Positions 15,660 through 24,318 are shown, counted from the stretch's first letter. The stretch is 43,665 bases of DNA from CACZQA01 sp050943615 (GCA_050943615.1 JBMNPN010000010.1:1-43665); one strand, 5' to 3'. Made by a program: numbers and translations. The notes: a model not told the origin generated them from the letters alone.

Positions 15660-15721
15660 AAGATAGAGGCGGCACCTTAAGGAATCCTGAAACACATAGC
15701 ATGCTTTCAGTTAACTTTCAG
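15660..15721 (-). promoter_or_regulatory. Promoter and operator of small RNA copy 2
   Basis: TATCTT 15660-15665; TTAAGG 15675-15680; TTCAGG 15686-15691; CTGAAAG 15704-15710 and 15715-15721. All distances (9, 11, 18 and 11 bp) equal those of copy 1. Confidence 0.65.
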
Positions 15722-15836
15722 GTAGCCAACTCTGACTGAAAATAGACAGTTCGCTAGATGCTGGTGGGGTTCCATGGTATGGGATGGCTATCGAGTGTTT
15801 GGGTGGATGAGCTCTCGTGCGAGGAGATGCATGAAA

Positions 15837-15970
15837 TCGACGGCCGGGACCATTTCTCGGGTGCGAAATTGCCACGGGTCGTATATATGCGCGCCCTTGA
15901 CCTGCGGTGTTTCTGGGGACGGTGGAGAAGTGGCACCGAAAAATCGCGAAATTTTGGTCCCAGCCGTCGA
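15837..15970. mobile_element. 134-bp element with terminal inverted repeats, copy A
   Basis: Begins TCGACGGCCGGGACC (15837-15851) and ends with its near-exact reverse complement GGTCCCAGCCGTCGA (15956-15970). The interior resembles copy B (TTGACCTGC, TTTCTGG, GGCACCGAAAAATCG). No coding capacity. It looks like a miniature inverted-repeat element (MITE) or a structured-RNA repeat; no clear target-site duplication and no transposase in the window. Confidence 0.55.
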
Positions 15971-16025
15971 TTATCCGCAAAAAGCTTCGAGATCGGGCCG
16001 CTTCAGGGGGCTCGGCTGCATGAGA

Positions 16026-16160
16026 ATGACGGCTGGGACCAAAATTTCCGTGCCAACCGTGTAAGCCACTGTTATAGACATACCTTCTGACCTGCTGAAA
16101 CTCTGGCGCCGATACGCAACCCGCACCAAAAAAGTCGAAGAAAATGGTCCCAGCCGTCGA
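16026..16160. mobile_element. 135-bp element with terminal inverted repeats, copy B
   Basis: TGACGGCTGGGACC (16027-16040) at the left and GGTCCCAGCCGTCGA (16146-16160) at the right; interior shares CTGACCTGC, CTCTGG and GCACCAAAAAAGTCG with copy A. Same orientation as A and 56 bp from it. Nature uncertain, as for copy A. Confidence 0.55.
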
Positions 16161-16270
16161 TTTCAGACATGGCACCCGCCGCACCATGTGCGAAGCCGCC
16201 AATATCTGAGGGACCGCTAGCAGATCGCGTCGCTCAGGCGTTGCGCGCATAGGAGGTCGCGCTCGAAAAT

Positions 16271-16358
16271 GTGAGAGGCGCGAATATGCGAAGCGCCCCT
16301 GGATAAAGACACTCAGGGACATCTCTACACGAACAGAAGGAGGACACGCGCCTCTCAC
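16271..16358. other. Long-range perfect inverted repeat, possible structured RNA
   Basis: GTGAGAGGCGCG (16271-16282) and CGCGCCTCTCAC (16347-16358) are perfect 12-bp complements 64 bp apart, with an inner CCCTG/CAGGG hairpin between them. No promoter or terminator was recognised, so strand and function are unknown. Confidence 0.35.
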
Positions 16359-16446
16359 TGCAGAGTAGTATATATGACAACGCAGATAATAAGGGACAAG
16401 CAAACGAGATTGCAGGTACGCCAATCCATCCGCAACATCACTAGAG

Positions 16447-16553
16447 CCGATATTTTCGAATGTTGAAAGCCGTTATTTTATAATCAATTAATCCGATATT
16501 TTTCAATATAAATATCCGTTATTTTATAATGAATACAGCCGTTAAAATATAAT
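16447..16553. repeat. Five 23-bp AT-rich iterons before the DUF4143 gene
   Basis: CCGTTATTTTATAAT or close variants begin at 16447, 16470, 16493, 16516 and 16539, exactly 23 bp apart; units 2 and 4 are identical, units 1 and 3 have CCGATATTTT, unit 5 has CCGTTAAAATATAAT. The A+T-rich block stands out from its surroundings and ends 34 bp before the start of the ATPase gene. Iteron-like spacing suggests binding of a protein, perhaps the ATPase itself or a linked regulator; some copies also resemble -10 boxes (TATAAT). Confidence 0.8.
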
Positions 16554-16587
16554 CACCAATAGAAGCTGAGAGGAGAAAGACCTGCTC

Positions 16588-17880
16588 ATGACCATGACAA
16601 ACACCGGATATCGCCCGCGCTGCCTCGATGACGTCATCGAGCGCCACCTCCGCGCATTTGGAGCCGTCGAGGTGGGCGGAACGATGTGGTCGGGCAAGAC
16701 GTGGACGTCTATGGCACACGCCGAGAGCATGACCAAACTCGACTCCCCAAGCGTGATCGAGGTGGCCAGAGCAGATCCGAACTCGGCGCTCTACGGGCAA
16801 ACGCCGCATCTCATCGACGAGTGGCAGGAGGTGCCCGCCGTCTGGGACGCGGTGCGCAGGTCGGTCGACGAACAGGGCGGCAAGCGGGGGCTGTACCTCC
16901 TCACAGGGTCGTCGCGACCGCTGAAAAAAGAAGAGGACCGCCCGCATCACACGGGCGCGGGACGCATCGCGCGCCTGCGAATGTGGCCGATGTCGCTCTT
17001 CGAATCCGGCGATTCAAGTGGCGAGGTGTCGCTTGCGGGGTTGTTCGACGGGAAGTTCGAGCCCGGTCCCGAAGACACGGACCTGATGCGCATCGCGCAC
17101 CTCATCTGCAGGGGAGGCTGGCCAGCCGCACTCGACCTCGATGAGAAGGACGCGAAGCTGATACCGAGCCAGTACCTCCGCGCCCTGATCGAGGGCGTGC
17201 AAGACGACACCAGCCGCAACCCCGATGAGCTGCGCCGACTGCTCCGCTCGCTTGCGCGGACGCTCGGAAGCGCCGCAACTCAGTCGACCCTCGCAAAAGA
17301 CACCTCGCTTACGCTGTCGAGCGGAAAGCCCAACGCCCCGGCGCTCGAGGAGTGGCTCGGCCTGCTCAAGCAGCGCTACGTCATCGACGAGCTCAAGGGC
17401 TGGGATGCGCCGATCAAGTCCCCGCGAAGGCTGCGGACAAAGCCCAAGCGCTGCTTTGCCGACCCCTCGCTTCCCGCGGCGCTTCTCGGCGTCTCACCCG
17501 AGCGGCTGCTTTCGGAGGGGCAGACGATGGGGCAGCTGTTCGAGGAGCTCTGCCTACGCGACCTGCGCGTCTACGCCTCGTGTCTCGAGGGCGTCGGACT
17601 CGAGCCGCTTCATTACTATCGCGATTCCGACGGCCTGGAGGTCGACGCGATCGTCGAGCTGCTCGATGGCAGATGGGGCGCGATAGAAATCAAACTCGGC
17701 GTCAACAAGGTCCCCGAGGCCGTGCGCTCGCTTGGCCGTCTGCAAAAAAAGATTGCGAACAACCCCGCCGCTCGCAATCCCGAGCCGAGCTTCATGGCTG
17801 TCATCGTGGGAAAGACGGACCTCCGCTACAAGACGCCCGAGGGCATCTGCGTGTTCCCCATAACGAGCCTGCGCCCATAG
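16588..17880 (+). CDS. ATP-binding protein, AAA_14 plus DUF4143
   Basis: 430 residues. N-terminal AAA_14 ATPase: Walker A GTMWSGKTW (about residues 31-39), Walker B-like PHLIDEWQEV, sensor YLLTGSSRP. C-terminal DUF4143 region includes YYRDSDGLEVDAIVELLDG then GAIEIKLG, the D...ExK pattern of a PD-(D/E)XK-like fold. Such proteins are widespread in gut bacteria; their cellular role is not established. ATG 16588 has GAGAGGAGAAAG upstream; ATG 16594 is a second in-frame choice. The gene is GC-rich while its leader with iterons is AT-rich. It converges with the binding-protein gene, 47 bp apart. Confidence 0.88.
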   Translation: MTMTNTGYRPRCLDDVIERHLRAFGAVEVGGTMWSGKTWTSMAHAESMTKLDSPSVIEVARADPNSALYGQTPHLIDEWQEVPAVWDAVRRSVDEQGGKRGLYLLTGSSRPLKKEEDRPHHTGAGRIARLRMWPMSLFESGDSSGEVSLAGLFDGKFEPGPEDTDLMRIAHLICRGGWPAALDLDEKDAKLIPSQYLRALIEGVQDDTSRNPDELRRLLRSLARTLGSAATQSTLAKDTSLTLSSGKPNAPALEEWLGLLKQRYVIDELKGWDAPIKSPRRLRTKPKRCFADPSLPAALLGVSPERLLSEGQTMGQLFEELCLRDLRVYASCLEGVGLEPLHYYRDSDGLEVDAIVELLDGRWGAIEIKLGVNKVPEAVRSLGRLQKKIANNPAARNPEPSFMAVIVGKTDLRYKTPEGICVFPITSLRP

Positions 17881-17927
17881 AAAGCAGCGCGCCCCATCGA
17901 CCCAGCGCCAGCTCCGCCCGCGCGGCG

Positions 17928-19070
17928 TCACGAGCTCTTCGGCGGGTATGAGTTGCCGAGCAGGTCCTTGGCCTGCTCGTCGGTGATGTCGAGGCGCCAC
18001 ATGGTGCGGTAGAAGTCCTTGGTGACCTCCACCATGTCGACGTCGTAGTAATCGGGGTAGAGCATGTTGGCCACCCACTGGATGCCGATGCAGCGGTTGG
18101 GCCCAGCCGGTCGGTCGCACCAGGAGTACGGCGCATTCGGCATCGTGTAGACGCGGTCGTTCTCCACCGCGGAGATGCCCGCCCAATCGGCGTTCGTGCG
18201 GATCAGCTCGTCTGCGCCGTCGCGGATCTCGTGGTCCCAGGCCACGATCACCTCAGGGTCCCACTTGCGCACCTGCTCGATGCTGACCTGCGTCATCCCG
18301 TGGCTCACCTTGTTCTCGACGTCGGCGACGTTGTAGGCGCCCGCCACGCCGAACGTGTAGGCGTGCGCGGAGTTGAACGGCTCGGTCTCCAGCCCCTCGT
18401 CGCCCTCCGCGTAGTAGAGCTTGACGCGCTTCTCGATGGGCACGCTGCCGACCGCCTCGGAGACGCGCTTGTAGATATCCTCGCAGTACTCGGCCAGCTC
18501 CTCGCCGCGCTTCTTCTCTCCCACGATGTCGGCGAGCTTGCGGTAGCCGTCGGCCATCGTGTCGAAGCCCGCCTTGAGGTAGACCACGGGCAGCCCCGTC
18601 TCCTCCTGCAGCCCGTCGGGGTCCGAAAGGTATATGTCGTCGACGTTGTCCTGATCGCCCACGATGGAGAGGATGAGCTGGACGCCGACCTCGTGTAGCT
18701 GCTCGACGTCGATCTCCTTGTTTTCCGAAACCGACCCCATGAAGGGCAGGTCGGATGTTCCCTCGGGGAGGTACTCGAGCTCCTGCTTGGTAAAGGGCAG
18801 CGTGGTGCCGGCAATCAGGTCCGGCCGCAGGGTAAAGAGCATGACCTGCCCGATCGGGCCGCTAAAGTACACGCGCGAAAGGTGCGAGGGCGTCGGGATT
18901 TCGACCGAGCGCCCGGCGTCGTCGACAAAGGTGCGCGTCTCCTGGATGACGTCGCGGTAGAGCTCGCTTCCGCCGAACGCGACGCCCACGCCCCCGAGCG
19001 CCACAGCCGGGATGATGATGGATGCGGCGCGCACGAAGTCGCGCCTGCTTATGGAGCCGCCTCGCGTCAT
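17928..19070 (-). CDS. Tat-exported ABC-type periplasmic-binding-like protein (iron/cobalamin class)
   Basis: 380 residues. The N-terminus has a twin-arginine signal (SISRRDFVRAA) with hydrophobic IIIPAVALGGVGVAFGG; no lipobox cysteine. The mature part follows the Fe-siderophore/cobalamin binding-protein pattern (PF01497 type): DDAGRSVEIPTPSHLSRV, GVQLILSIVGDQD, DPEVIVAWDHEI and a late W-x-x-I-AVENDRVY segment. The start ATG overlaps the stop of the upstream luxR-type gene by 4 nt, so the two are co-translated. No permease or ATPase gene is present here, so it must use a transporter encoded elsewhere or act as a sensor subunit for the regulator. Ligand unknown. Confidence 0.82.
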   Translation of the reverse strand: MTRGGSISRRDFVRAASIIIPAVALGGVGVAFGGSELYRDVIQETRTFVDDAGRSVEIPTPSHLSRVYFSGPIGQVMLFTLRPDLIAGTTLPFTKQELEYLPEGTSDLPFMGSVSENKEIDVEQLHEVGVQLILSIVGDQDNVDDIYLSDPDGLQEETGLPVVYLKAGFDTMADGYRKLADIVGEKKRGEELAEYCEDIYKRVSEAVGSVPIEKRVKLYYAEGDEGLETEPFNSAHAYTFGVAGAYNVADVENKVSHGMTQVSIEQVRKWDPEVIVAWDHEIRDGADELIRTNADWAGISAVENDRVYTMPNAPYSWCDRPAGPNRCIGIQWVANMLYPDYYDVDMVEVTKDFYRTMWRLDITDEQAKDLLGNSYPPKSS

Positions 19071-20242
19071 TCCATCTTCTCCAATAGCTCGACGAGCTCC
19101 TGGACGCTGTGCGCGCCGGTCTTGTAGTAGATGTGCTGCACGTGGCTGCTCACAGTGGGAACGGAAACGACGAGCTTCTCCGCGATCTGCTTGCGCGTCA
19201 TCTTGCGCGTAAGGTACGACAGCACGTCCGCCTCGCGCTCGCTCAGTTCGTAGCGCTCGACCATGATGCTGCACTGGTGCTCGCGCTTCTGGTCCAGGGT
19301 GCGCTTGAGCTCCTCTTCCGGCGTCGTTATCACGGGAACCTCGACGGGAACTTCCACGGGGACCTCGACGGGCACCTTGACCTCGATTTTCACGGGCTGG
19401 TCCGGCACGTGGCGCGCGAACATGATGAGAAGCGCAAAGACCACGAGCAAAGCGGTGCCGATCCCGATGCCCCAGGCGGTCGCGTTGGCGGCGGGTGTCT
19501 CAGGCGTGCTCGTGACAAGGGAGGTCGCGCAGACGAACACCACCAGGGATATGGCAGCAAGGGCAAAGATATGTTGGGGAACCTCGTCGCCTTTTGGCGC
19601 CGCGAGAACATCTCCATCTGCCGCAGCAGCCGCGCCGTCTCCAGCATCAGGGGAGGCGCCATCCGCGGCCACCGCAACGGCATCGCCCTCAGCTCCCGCT
19701 GCAGCGCCGTTGCTCTCCGGCTCTTCAGCGGCGGTGCTCTCTGATGCCGCGGCGTCGTCATCCTGCGGGGCCGTGCGCGCCTTGAGCAGCGTCCCGTCGA
19801 GCAGCTTGGTCCAAATCGTGATCGTGAACAGCGCAAGCGACAACCCAATGGGCAGCACCACGACCGCGGAATCGCCGAGCGCCTCGCTCAGCGCCGGCAC
19901 GATCAGCAGCGAGAAGACAAGCTCAACGGCCGCCGTCACGACAAAGACCGCAGCGCACGCAACGTACAGCCGCGTCCGATAATGCCCGGTCCGGCGCTCG
20001 TAGTCCTCGACGAGGTCGAGAAGGGAGACGCGCGTTTCCTGCTGCAAAGCCAGGTGCCAGGCGGAAAAGACCAGCGCGCCGACGACCGTGAAGAACCCGA
20101 CGATGCGCACCGCCAGGGCTCCCGCAAAGCCGGGGAACAGACAGAGGACGACGGCAATAACGGCGCAGATCGCCACGGCCACAACAGCCACAATTGCGGT
20201 CTGCCCCCTCGTCCACGCGGATGTCTTGTCGAGTTCTTTCAC
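19067..20242 (-). CDS. Membrane-bound LuxR-family regulator
   Basis: 391 residues. About six membrane segments (near residues 15-36, 44-62, 92-113, 125-143, 222-242 and 255-275), with an alanine/acid-rich 70-residue loop between the fourth and fifth. A juxtamembrane linker repeats VEVP several times, and residues 335-391 form a LuxR helix-turn-helix (LSEREADVLSYL, KQIAEKLVVSVPTVSSHVQH). Membrane-embedded LuxR proteins are characteristic of Coriobacteriia. It is first in a two-gene operon with the binding protein and divergent from the surface-protein locus, so it could control either; that is inference. Confidence 0.88.
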   Translation of the reverse strand: MKELDKTSAWTRGQTAIVAVVAVAICAVIAVVLCLFPGFAGALAVRIVGFFTVVGALVFSAWHLALQQETRVSLLDLVEDYERRTGHYRTRLYVACAAVFVVTAAVELVFSLLIVPALSEALGDSAVVVLPIGLSLALFTITIWTKLLDGTLLKARTAPQDDDAAASESTAAEEPESNGAAAGAEGDAVAVAADGASPDAGDGAAAAADGDVLAAPKGDEVPQHIFALAAISLVVFVCATSLVTSTPETPAANATAWGIGIGTALLVVFALLIMFARHVPDQPVKIEVKVPVEVPVEVPVEVPVITTPEEELKRTLDQKREHQCSIMVERYELSEREADVLSYLTRKMTRKQIAEKLVVSVPTVSSHVQHIYYKTGAHSVQELVELLEKME

Positions 20243-20666
20243 GTTATAGCTTGCCTTCGAATAGTCTTGCGGGAGATTTATCAGCGCACAATAGCATAGC
20301 GAGAACCAGTCTCATCTCGCACCACATTTTCCCAAACGGATTATATGAAATTATTCTTTGAAAAATATCAAAACTTGAAATGCAATAGGGCGAGAGACGG
20401 TCATGCAAGCGATGGGCGCAAGAGCTTTTACCCTTTGCGAGTATAATCACGTGCTCTTTCTAATCAAGTGTAAAACTAGGCCCGCACGTCGCAATTTGCG
20501 AAAATTCATCTACGGTTGATGATGCGGAAATTAGCCTCTACTGCTTATATTCTCGAATGAATTTAATTAACAGTGGCGTCTGTTGATTGGATTCTAATAT
20601 TGGAACGGTGCCCGATACGGAGCACCATCCCCGCGCAGGGGATTAGGAATAGGAGGTTGTACCCCT
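20243..20666. other. AT-rich divergent intergenic region
   Basis: 424 bp between the LuxR gene and the first surface-protein gene. Clearly richer in A+T than the flanks; no gene, repeat or convincing promoter pair was identified. TGCTTATATT near 20542-20551 could be an extended -10. The strong ribosome site AGGAGG (20651-20656) belongs to the next gene. Confidence 0.5.
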
Positions 20667-21425
20667 ATGAGAAAGATTCCTCTCATCAAGAAGCTGGCAA
20701 AGAAAGCGACTGCTTTCGTTTGCGCAGCGGCATTTGCCTGTGCGCTGACGCCGGCGGCGGCATTTGCCGAAGCTACCAACAGCACGACGGGACCTGATAA
20801 CGTCATCACGATTAGTTGGACTGAGACAGACGAGGCCAATGATACGACAGTGTCTTGCTCGGATACTGTTGATCTCGACACGCTTACAGCCAATACGACC
20901 GATAAAGGCGCTCTCTATTACAAGAATGGTTCTTGGCGTGTCGTGAACACGGACAATTATTTGACGCTGAGCCAAGTCTTTGCTGCTGCTACGGATACTG
21001 TTGACGGCACGACTTACCATGCGAGCGATGTGTGGAACGATTCCACTTCTTCTTCGACGTCACTGTCTTTTACTGCCTGGAACTACGACGACACGACTGC
21101 AACGTGGAGTGTGAGTGACTACTCGAAATATACTAACTTCACAAAGGGCAATATTGATAGCTCGAAGTATTTCTACGGAGACTGTGCAGGGTCTACCAAT
21201 GGCACCACTAACAATGCGAGCGCAGCAATAAGCGGCGGCATCATTGCGCTCAGCACGGCAACGACGACCACCACTTCGACCGTCACTGCAAACGATGCCC
21301 TTGATACTGTGACGAGCACTTCAGACTCTCCGCGCTTCATGATGGGGCAGACCGGGACCGGTACTTCTGTTGATTGCGGCGGTAATCGTTTCCCGAGCAA
21401 TATCGAATCGATTACCATCAGCTAG
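20667..21425 (+). CDS. Small secreted protein with molybdopterin-oxidoreductase-fold-like domain
   Basis: 252 residues with a clear signal peptide (cleavage near AFA/EA, residue 34). The mature protein aligns with the N-terminal domain of the protein at 41789-42997: YLTLSQVFAAA against YVTFSQLFDAAGV, a following VWN, SKYFYG against KQYFYPN, and the ending IESITI against ISKITI. The pattern is a shorter version of the domain in the two membrane-anchored proteins at 24488 and 35700, which resembles the sulfite-oxidase-type fold without its cofactor-binding cysteine. Rich in Thr, Ser and Asp. ATG 20667 follows AGGAGG. Function unknown. Confidence 0.75.
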   Translation: MRKIPLIKKLAKKATAFVCAAAFACALTPAAAFAEATNSTTGPDNVITISWTETDEANDTTVSCSDTVDLDTLTANTTDKGALYYKNGSWRVVNTDNYLTLSQVFAAATDTVDGTTYHASDVWNDSTSSSTSLSFTAWNYDDTTATWSVSDYSKYTNFTKGNIDSSKYFYGDCAGSTNGTTNNASAAISGGIIALSTATTTTTSTVTANDALDTVTSTSDSPRFMMGQTGTGTSVDCGGNRFPSNIESITIS

Positions 21426-21447
21426 TTTGGTATAGATCTTAATAGCT

Positions 21448-21484
21448 CAATGCCCTGCTAACTTAGCTGTCTAGCGGGGCATTG
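21448..21484 (+). other. Stem-loop between surface genes
   Basis: CAATGCCCTGCTA (21448-21460) pairs with TAGCGGGGCATTG (21472-21484), 13 bp with one G-U and an 11-nt loop. It lacks a T-run, so it may be a partial terminator or RNA-processing site between the small secreted gene and the LRR gene, whose GTG is 35 nt further on. Confidence 0.55.
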
Positions 21485-21518
21485 TGCCTGTTATGAATAG
21501 TTGGGAGGAGGAGTTGCT

Positions 21519-24242
21519 GTGAAAGCATTTCACAGATCAGTCTGTGCTATCGCCTCGGCAAGCCTTGTTATGAGTCTCTTGCCTGCTGTAGGGCTCGGGG
21601 CGTTTCAGGAAGAAGCTTACGCTGCTGAATCAGATGAATCGAATCCTGTCGAGGCAACCGTATTTGATACAACCGAAGACGGTGTAACGTACACAACTTA
21701 TGACTATTATTCCGATGATAGCCAGATGGGTAAGTACGTCTATAAAGAATCGACATTGGCGACATACACGGATCCAGATAGTGGCATTACCTACTGGTTC
21801 AACACAAGGGCGGAAGCAGACGATGAAGTTCAGTGCTGCTTCATTGATTTTGCTACTCCTACAGATAGCAGCACGAAACTGACGATTGACATTCCCGGGT
21901 ACGTCCAAATCAACGGAAAGACTTACACGACTACAGCCGTAAGTTTTAATTCTGGTACTAACTACACGGGTGCAACTGAAGTCCAGAATACTTTCAAATA
22001 CTGGTTTGGAAAGTACAACGCGAATGCCATTAGCAGCGATTATGCTAATAGCGATTTTTCTAGTAACGAAATCTCGGATTCCAATGTAAACATCTTAGCC
22101 AGCACGCTCAGGTCAAATGCGGGTGGTGACACGCTCGGCAAATATATAGATACAATTTCCATCCCAAAAACTGTGGAAACAATTGGCTATGAAGCGTTTC
22201 GAAGCATTTGCGAATCGCAAGTGATATTTGAAGATAATTCAAATTTGAAAACGATAGGCAATTTTGCATTCTACGGAAATATATATCTCACCAGTATTGA
22301 CTTGCCGGATTCGGTTGAAGAAATTGGCGAGTACTCATACAAGCGCACGGGCGTAGATTACGACTCTGAAGATTCGGGCAAATATGTAACTGAGGATGGG
22401 ACAGTTGTAGAAAGCCTCGACCAGCGTGTTATTAGTGCCGATATGGGTTCTACGTTTTCAGGTTGCAAAGCATTGGAAAGTATTAATTTGCCAGCAAGCC
22501 TGAAGACGCTTCATCAACTTGCATTTGAAAATTGTACTGCTCTCACAGAAATAACAGGTGCAGAGAGCACATCGCTCGAAACGATTGCAGGGAAGTGCTT
22601 CTCAGGCTGCACGAGCCTCACCTCCTTTACCGTACCGAAGTCATTGAAATACTTGGGTTCTGATGATTCGACGTATGGAGCTTCTGTGTTTAATAACTGC
22701 ACCTCGCTGGAGAGTGTGATTTTCCCAGAAGGATCAGAACTTGAGTGCATTGGCTATGCGGTGTTTAGCGGTCTTACGAAGCTGGCAGATGCTGATTTTT
22801 CTTCTTGCACAAACTTGAACCATATCTGCGAAAAGGCGTTTTATAATTGCTCTGCTCTTACTGACGTCGTTATTCCTGCATCAGTTACGAAGATTGATAA
22901 GACGGCTTTTCAGAAAGACACATCCTTGAAAACTGTTACCTTCTCAGAAGGCAGTCAACTTACTGAAATAACTAGGTCTGTCTTTAATTCAGACACTTCA
23001 CTTACTGAAATAATTATTCCTGATTCAGTCACTTCTGTAGGCTATTTTTCTTTCCAAGGGTGCACGAGCTTGGAGTCAGTAGTTATAGGAAAGAGCTGTA
23101 CTCATATCGGTAACGGTGCGTTCAGAAACTGCTCAAAACTATCTACGGTGATATTTCGTTGTGACGAAGACACACTGTCGTTTGGTGGCGATAGCGGGTC
23201 TGCAGCTTCGCCCTTTTATCAGAGTTCGTCGAGTAATGTGCAAGATTCGCTCAATTTTTATTTCCAGGGAAGCGTTGCCAGCATTGAAGACGATTCGCCT
23301 GTGTCATTTAGCTCTGGAAACGCGTACTTCAGTGCCAAGAACCTGAACGTGTACGGGCGCAATGACGGCATTAAGAGCTTCTTCACTTCTGCTGTCGCTG
23401 ATGCGCCTACGACCGTTGCGGGCGATACTGTCAACATCACCTACAACGAGCTCGGATCCTTCTCCGAGAGCGACTTTGACGCGATCGCCAATCAAACCTA
23501 TACGGGTTCAGCGCTCGAGCCGGCTGTGACGAGCTCCACGTTGACGGAGGGCACTGATTACTCGGTTGCCTACGCTGATAACACCGATGCCGGCACGGCG
23601 ACGGTCACCATCACGGGCCTGAGCTCCACGGGCGAGCCCGGTGACGAGGGCTATGACTACACCATGGACTACACGGGGTGCTCGGTCACCAAGACCTTCA
23701 ACATCCTCCCCGCTTCTCAGAAGATGAGCGGCACCAAGTCCTACACCAAGACGGCCGGTGCCAAGTTCAAGCTCAACGTCAAGAGCAACGCCTCTGGCGC
23801 CAAGCTGAGCTACAAGTCCTCTTCTACCAAGATTGCCACGGTCAGCTCTTCGGGCAAGGTCACCATCAAGCGCCCGGGCAAGGCGACCATCACCGTTGTT
23901 GCCAAGGCGGGCAATTACAACGATGCCACCTTCAAGGTCACGATCAACGCCAAGCCCAAGAAGGTCACGCTGGTAAAGTCCAAGACCAAGTCCAAGAAGA
24001 AGGGACAGATCACCGTCACCTGGAAGAAGGTCACCGGGGCCACGGGATACAAGGTCTCCTACAAGGTCGGCAAGAAGACCAAGACCAAGACGGTCAAAGG
24101 TTACAAGCACACCAAGAAGGTCCTCAAGAAGCTCAAGAAGGGAAAGAAGTACACGGTAAAGGTCCGTGCATATACCAAGAGCGGCGGAAAGACCTATTAC
24201 GGTGCCTGGAGCAAGGCCAAGAAGGTCAAGGTAAAGAAGTAA
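21519..24242 (+). CDS. Secreted BspA-like leucine-rich-repeat surface protein
   Basis: 907 residues starting at GTG 21519, behind GGGAGGAGG. Signal peptide to about residue 36 (AYA/AE). Residues about 215-550 are LRR_5/BspA-type repeats (for example CTSLTSFTVPKSLKYL, CSALTDVVIPASVTKI), a fold used in adhesion. Then an Ig-like YTGSALEP unit (about 655-730), a Big_2-like domain (about 735-810, KIATVSSSGKVTIKRPG) and a lysine-rich fibronectin-III-like end (about 812-907). No LPXTG or membrane anchor; the basic tail may hold it in the wall. Base composition is low GC up to about 23.35 kb and then switches to the GC-rich style, so the gene looks assembled from two sources. Confidence 0.88.
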   Translation: MKAFHRSVCAIASASLVMSLLPAVGLGAFQEEAYAAESDESNPVEATVFDTTEDGVTYTTYDYYSDDSQMGKYVYKESTLATYTDPDSGITYWFNTRAEADDEVQCCFIDFATPTDSSTKLTIDIPGYVQINGKTYTTTAVSFNSGTNYTGATEVQNTFKYWFGKYNANAISSDYANSDFSSNEISDSNVNILASTLRSNAGGDTLGKYIDTISIPKTVETIGYEAFRSICESQVIFEDNSNLKTIGNFAFYGNIYLTSIDLPDSVEEIGEYSYKRTGVDYDSEDSGKYVTEDGTVVESLDQRVISADMGSTFSGCKALESINLPASLKTLHQLAFENCTALTEITGAESTSLETIAGKCFSGCTSLTSFTVPKSLKYLGSDDSTYGASVFNNCTSLESVIFPEGSELECIGYAVFSGLTKLADADFSSCTNLNHICEKAFYNCSALTDVVIPASVTKIDKTAFQKDTSLKTVTFSEGSQLTEITRSVFNSDTSLTEIIIPDSVTSVGYFSFQGCTSLESVVIGKSCTHIGNGAFRNCSKLSTVIFRCDEDTLSFGGDSGSAASPFYQSSSSNVQDSLNFYFQGSVASIEDDSPVSFSSGNAYFSAKNLNVYGRNDGIKSFFTSAVADAPTTVAGDTVNITYNELGSFSESDFDAIANQTYTGSALEPAVTSSTLTEGTDYSVAYADNTDAGTATVTITGLSSTGEPGDEGYDYTMDYTGCSVTKTFNILPASQKMSGTKSYTKTAGAKFKLNVKSNASGAKLSYKSSSTKIATVSSSGKVTIKRPGKATITVVAKAGNYNDATFKVTINAKPKKVTLVKSKTKSKKKGQITVTWKKVTGATGYKVSYKVGKKTKTKTVKGYKHTKKVLKKLKKGKKYTVKVRAYTKSGGKTYYGAWSKAKKVKVKK

Positions 24243-24284
24243 ACAGCTCTTAGAGCCTAGAGTCTTTCGGCTTGCGCTGACCTG

Positions 24285-24318
24285 AAACGGGCCGTCCTAA
24301 AAGGGCGGCCCGTTTTTT
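24285..24318 (+). terminator. Intrinsic terminator after the LRR gene
   Basis: AAACGGGCCGTCC (24285-24297) pairs with GGGCGGCCCGTTT (24303-24315), followed by T to 24318. Strong. Confidence 0.9.

Noticed and set aside
15711..16424. 237-codon minus-strand frame
   Set aside because: It spans both 134-bp inverted-repeat elements and the intergenic hairpin, has no recognisable domain and no ribosome site.
15151..16587. tRNA or rRNA genes in the long protein-free stretch
   Set aside because: No T-loop GGTTCGAATCC-type sequence with matching acceptor stem was seen.
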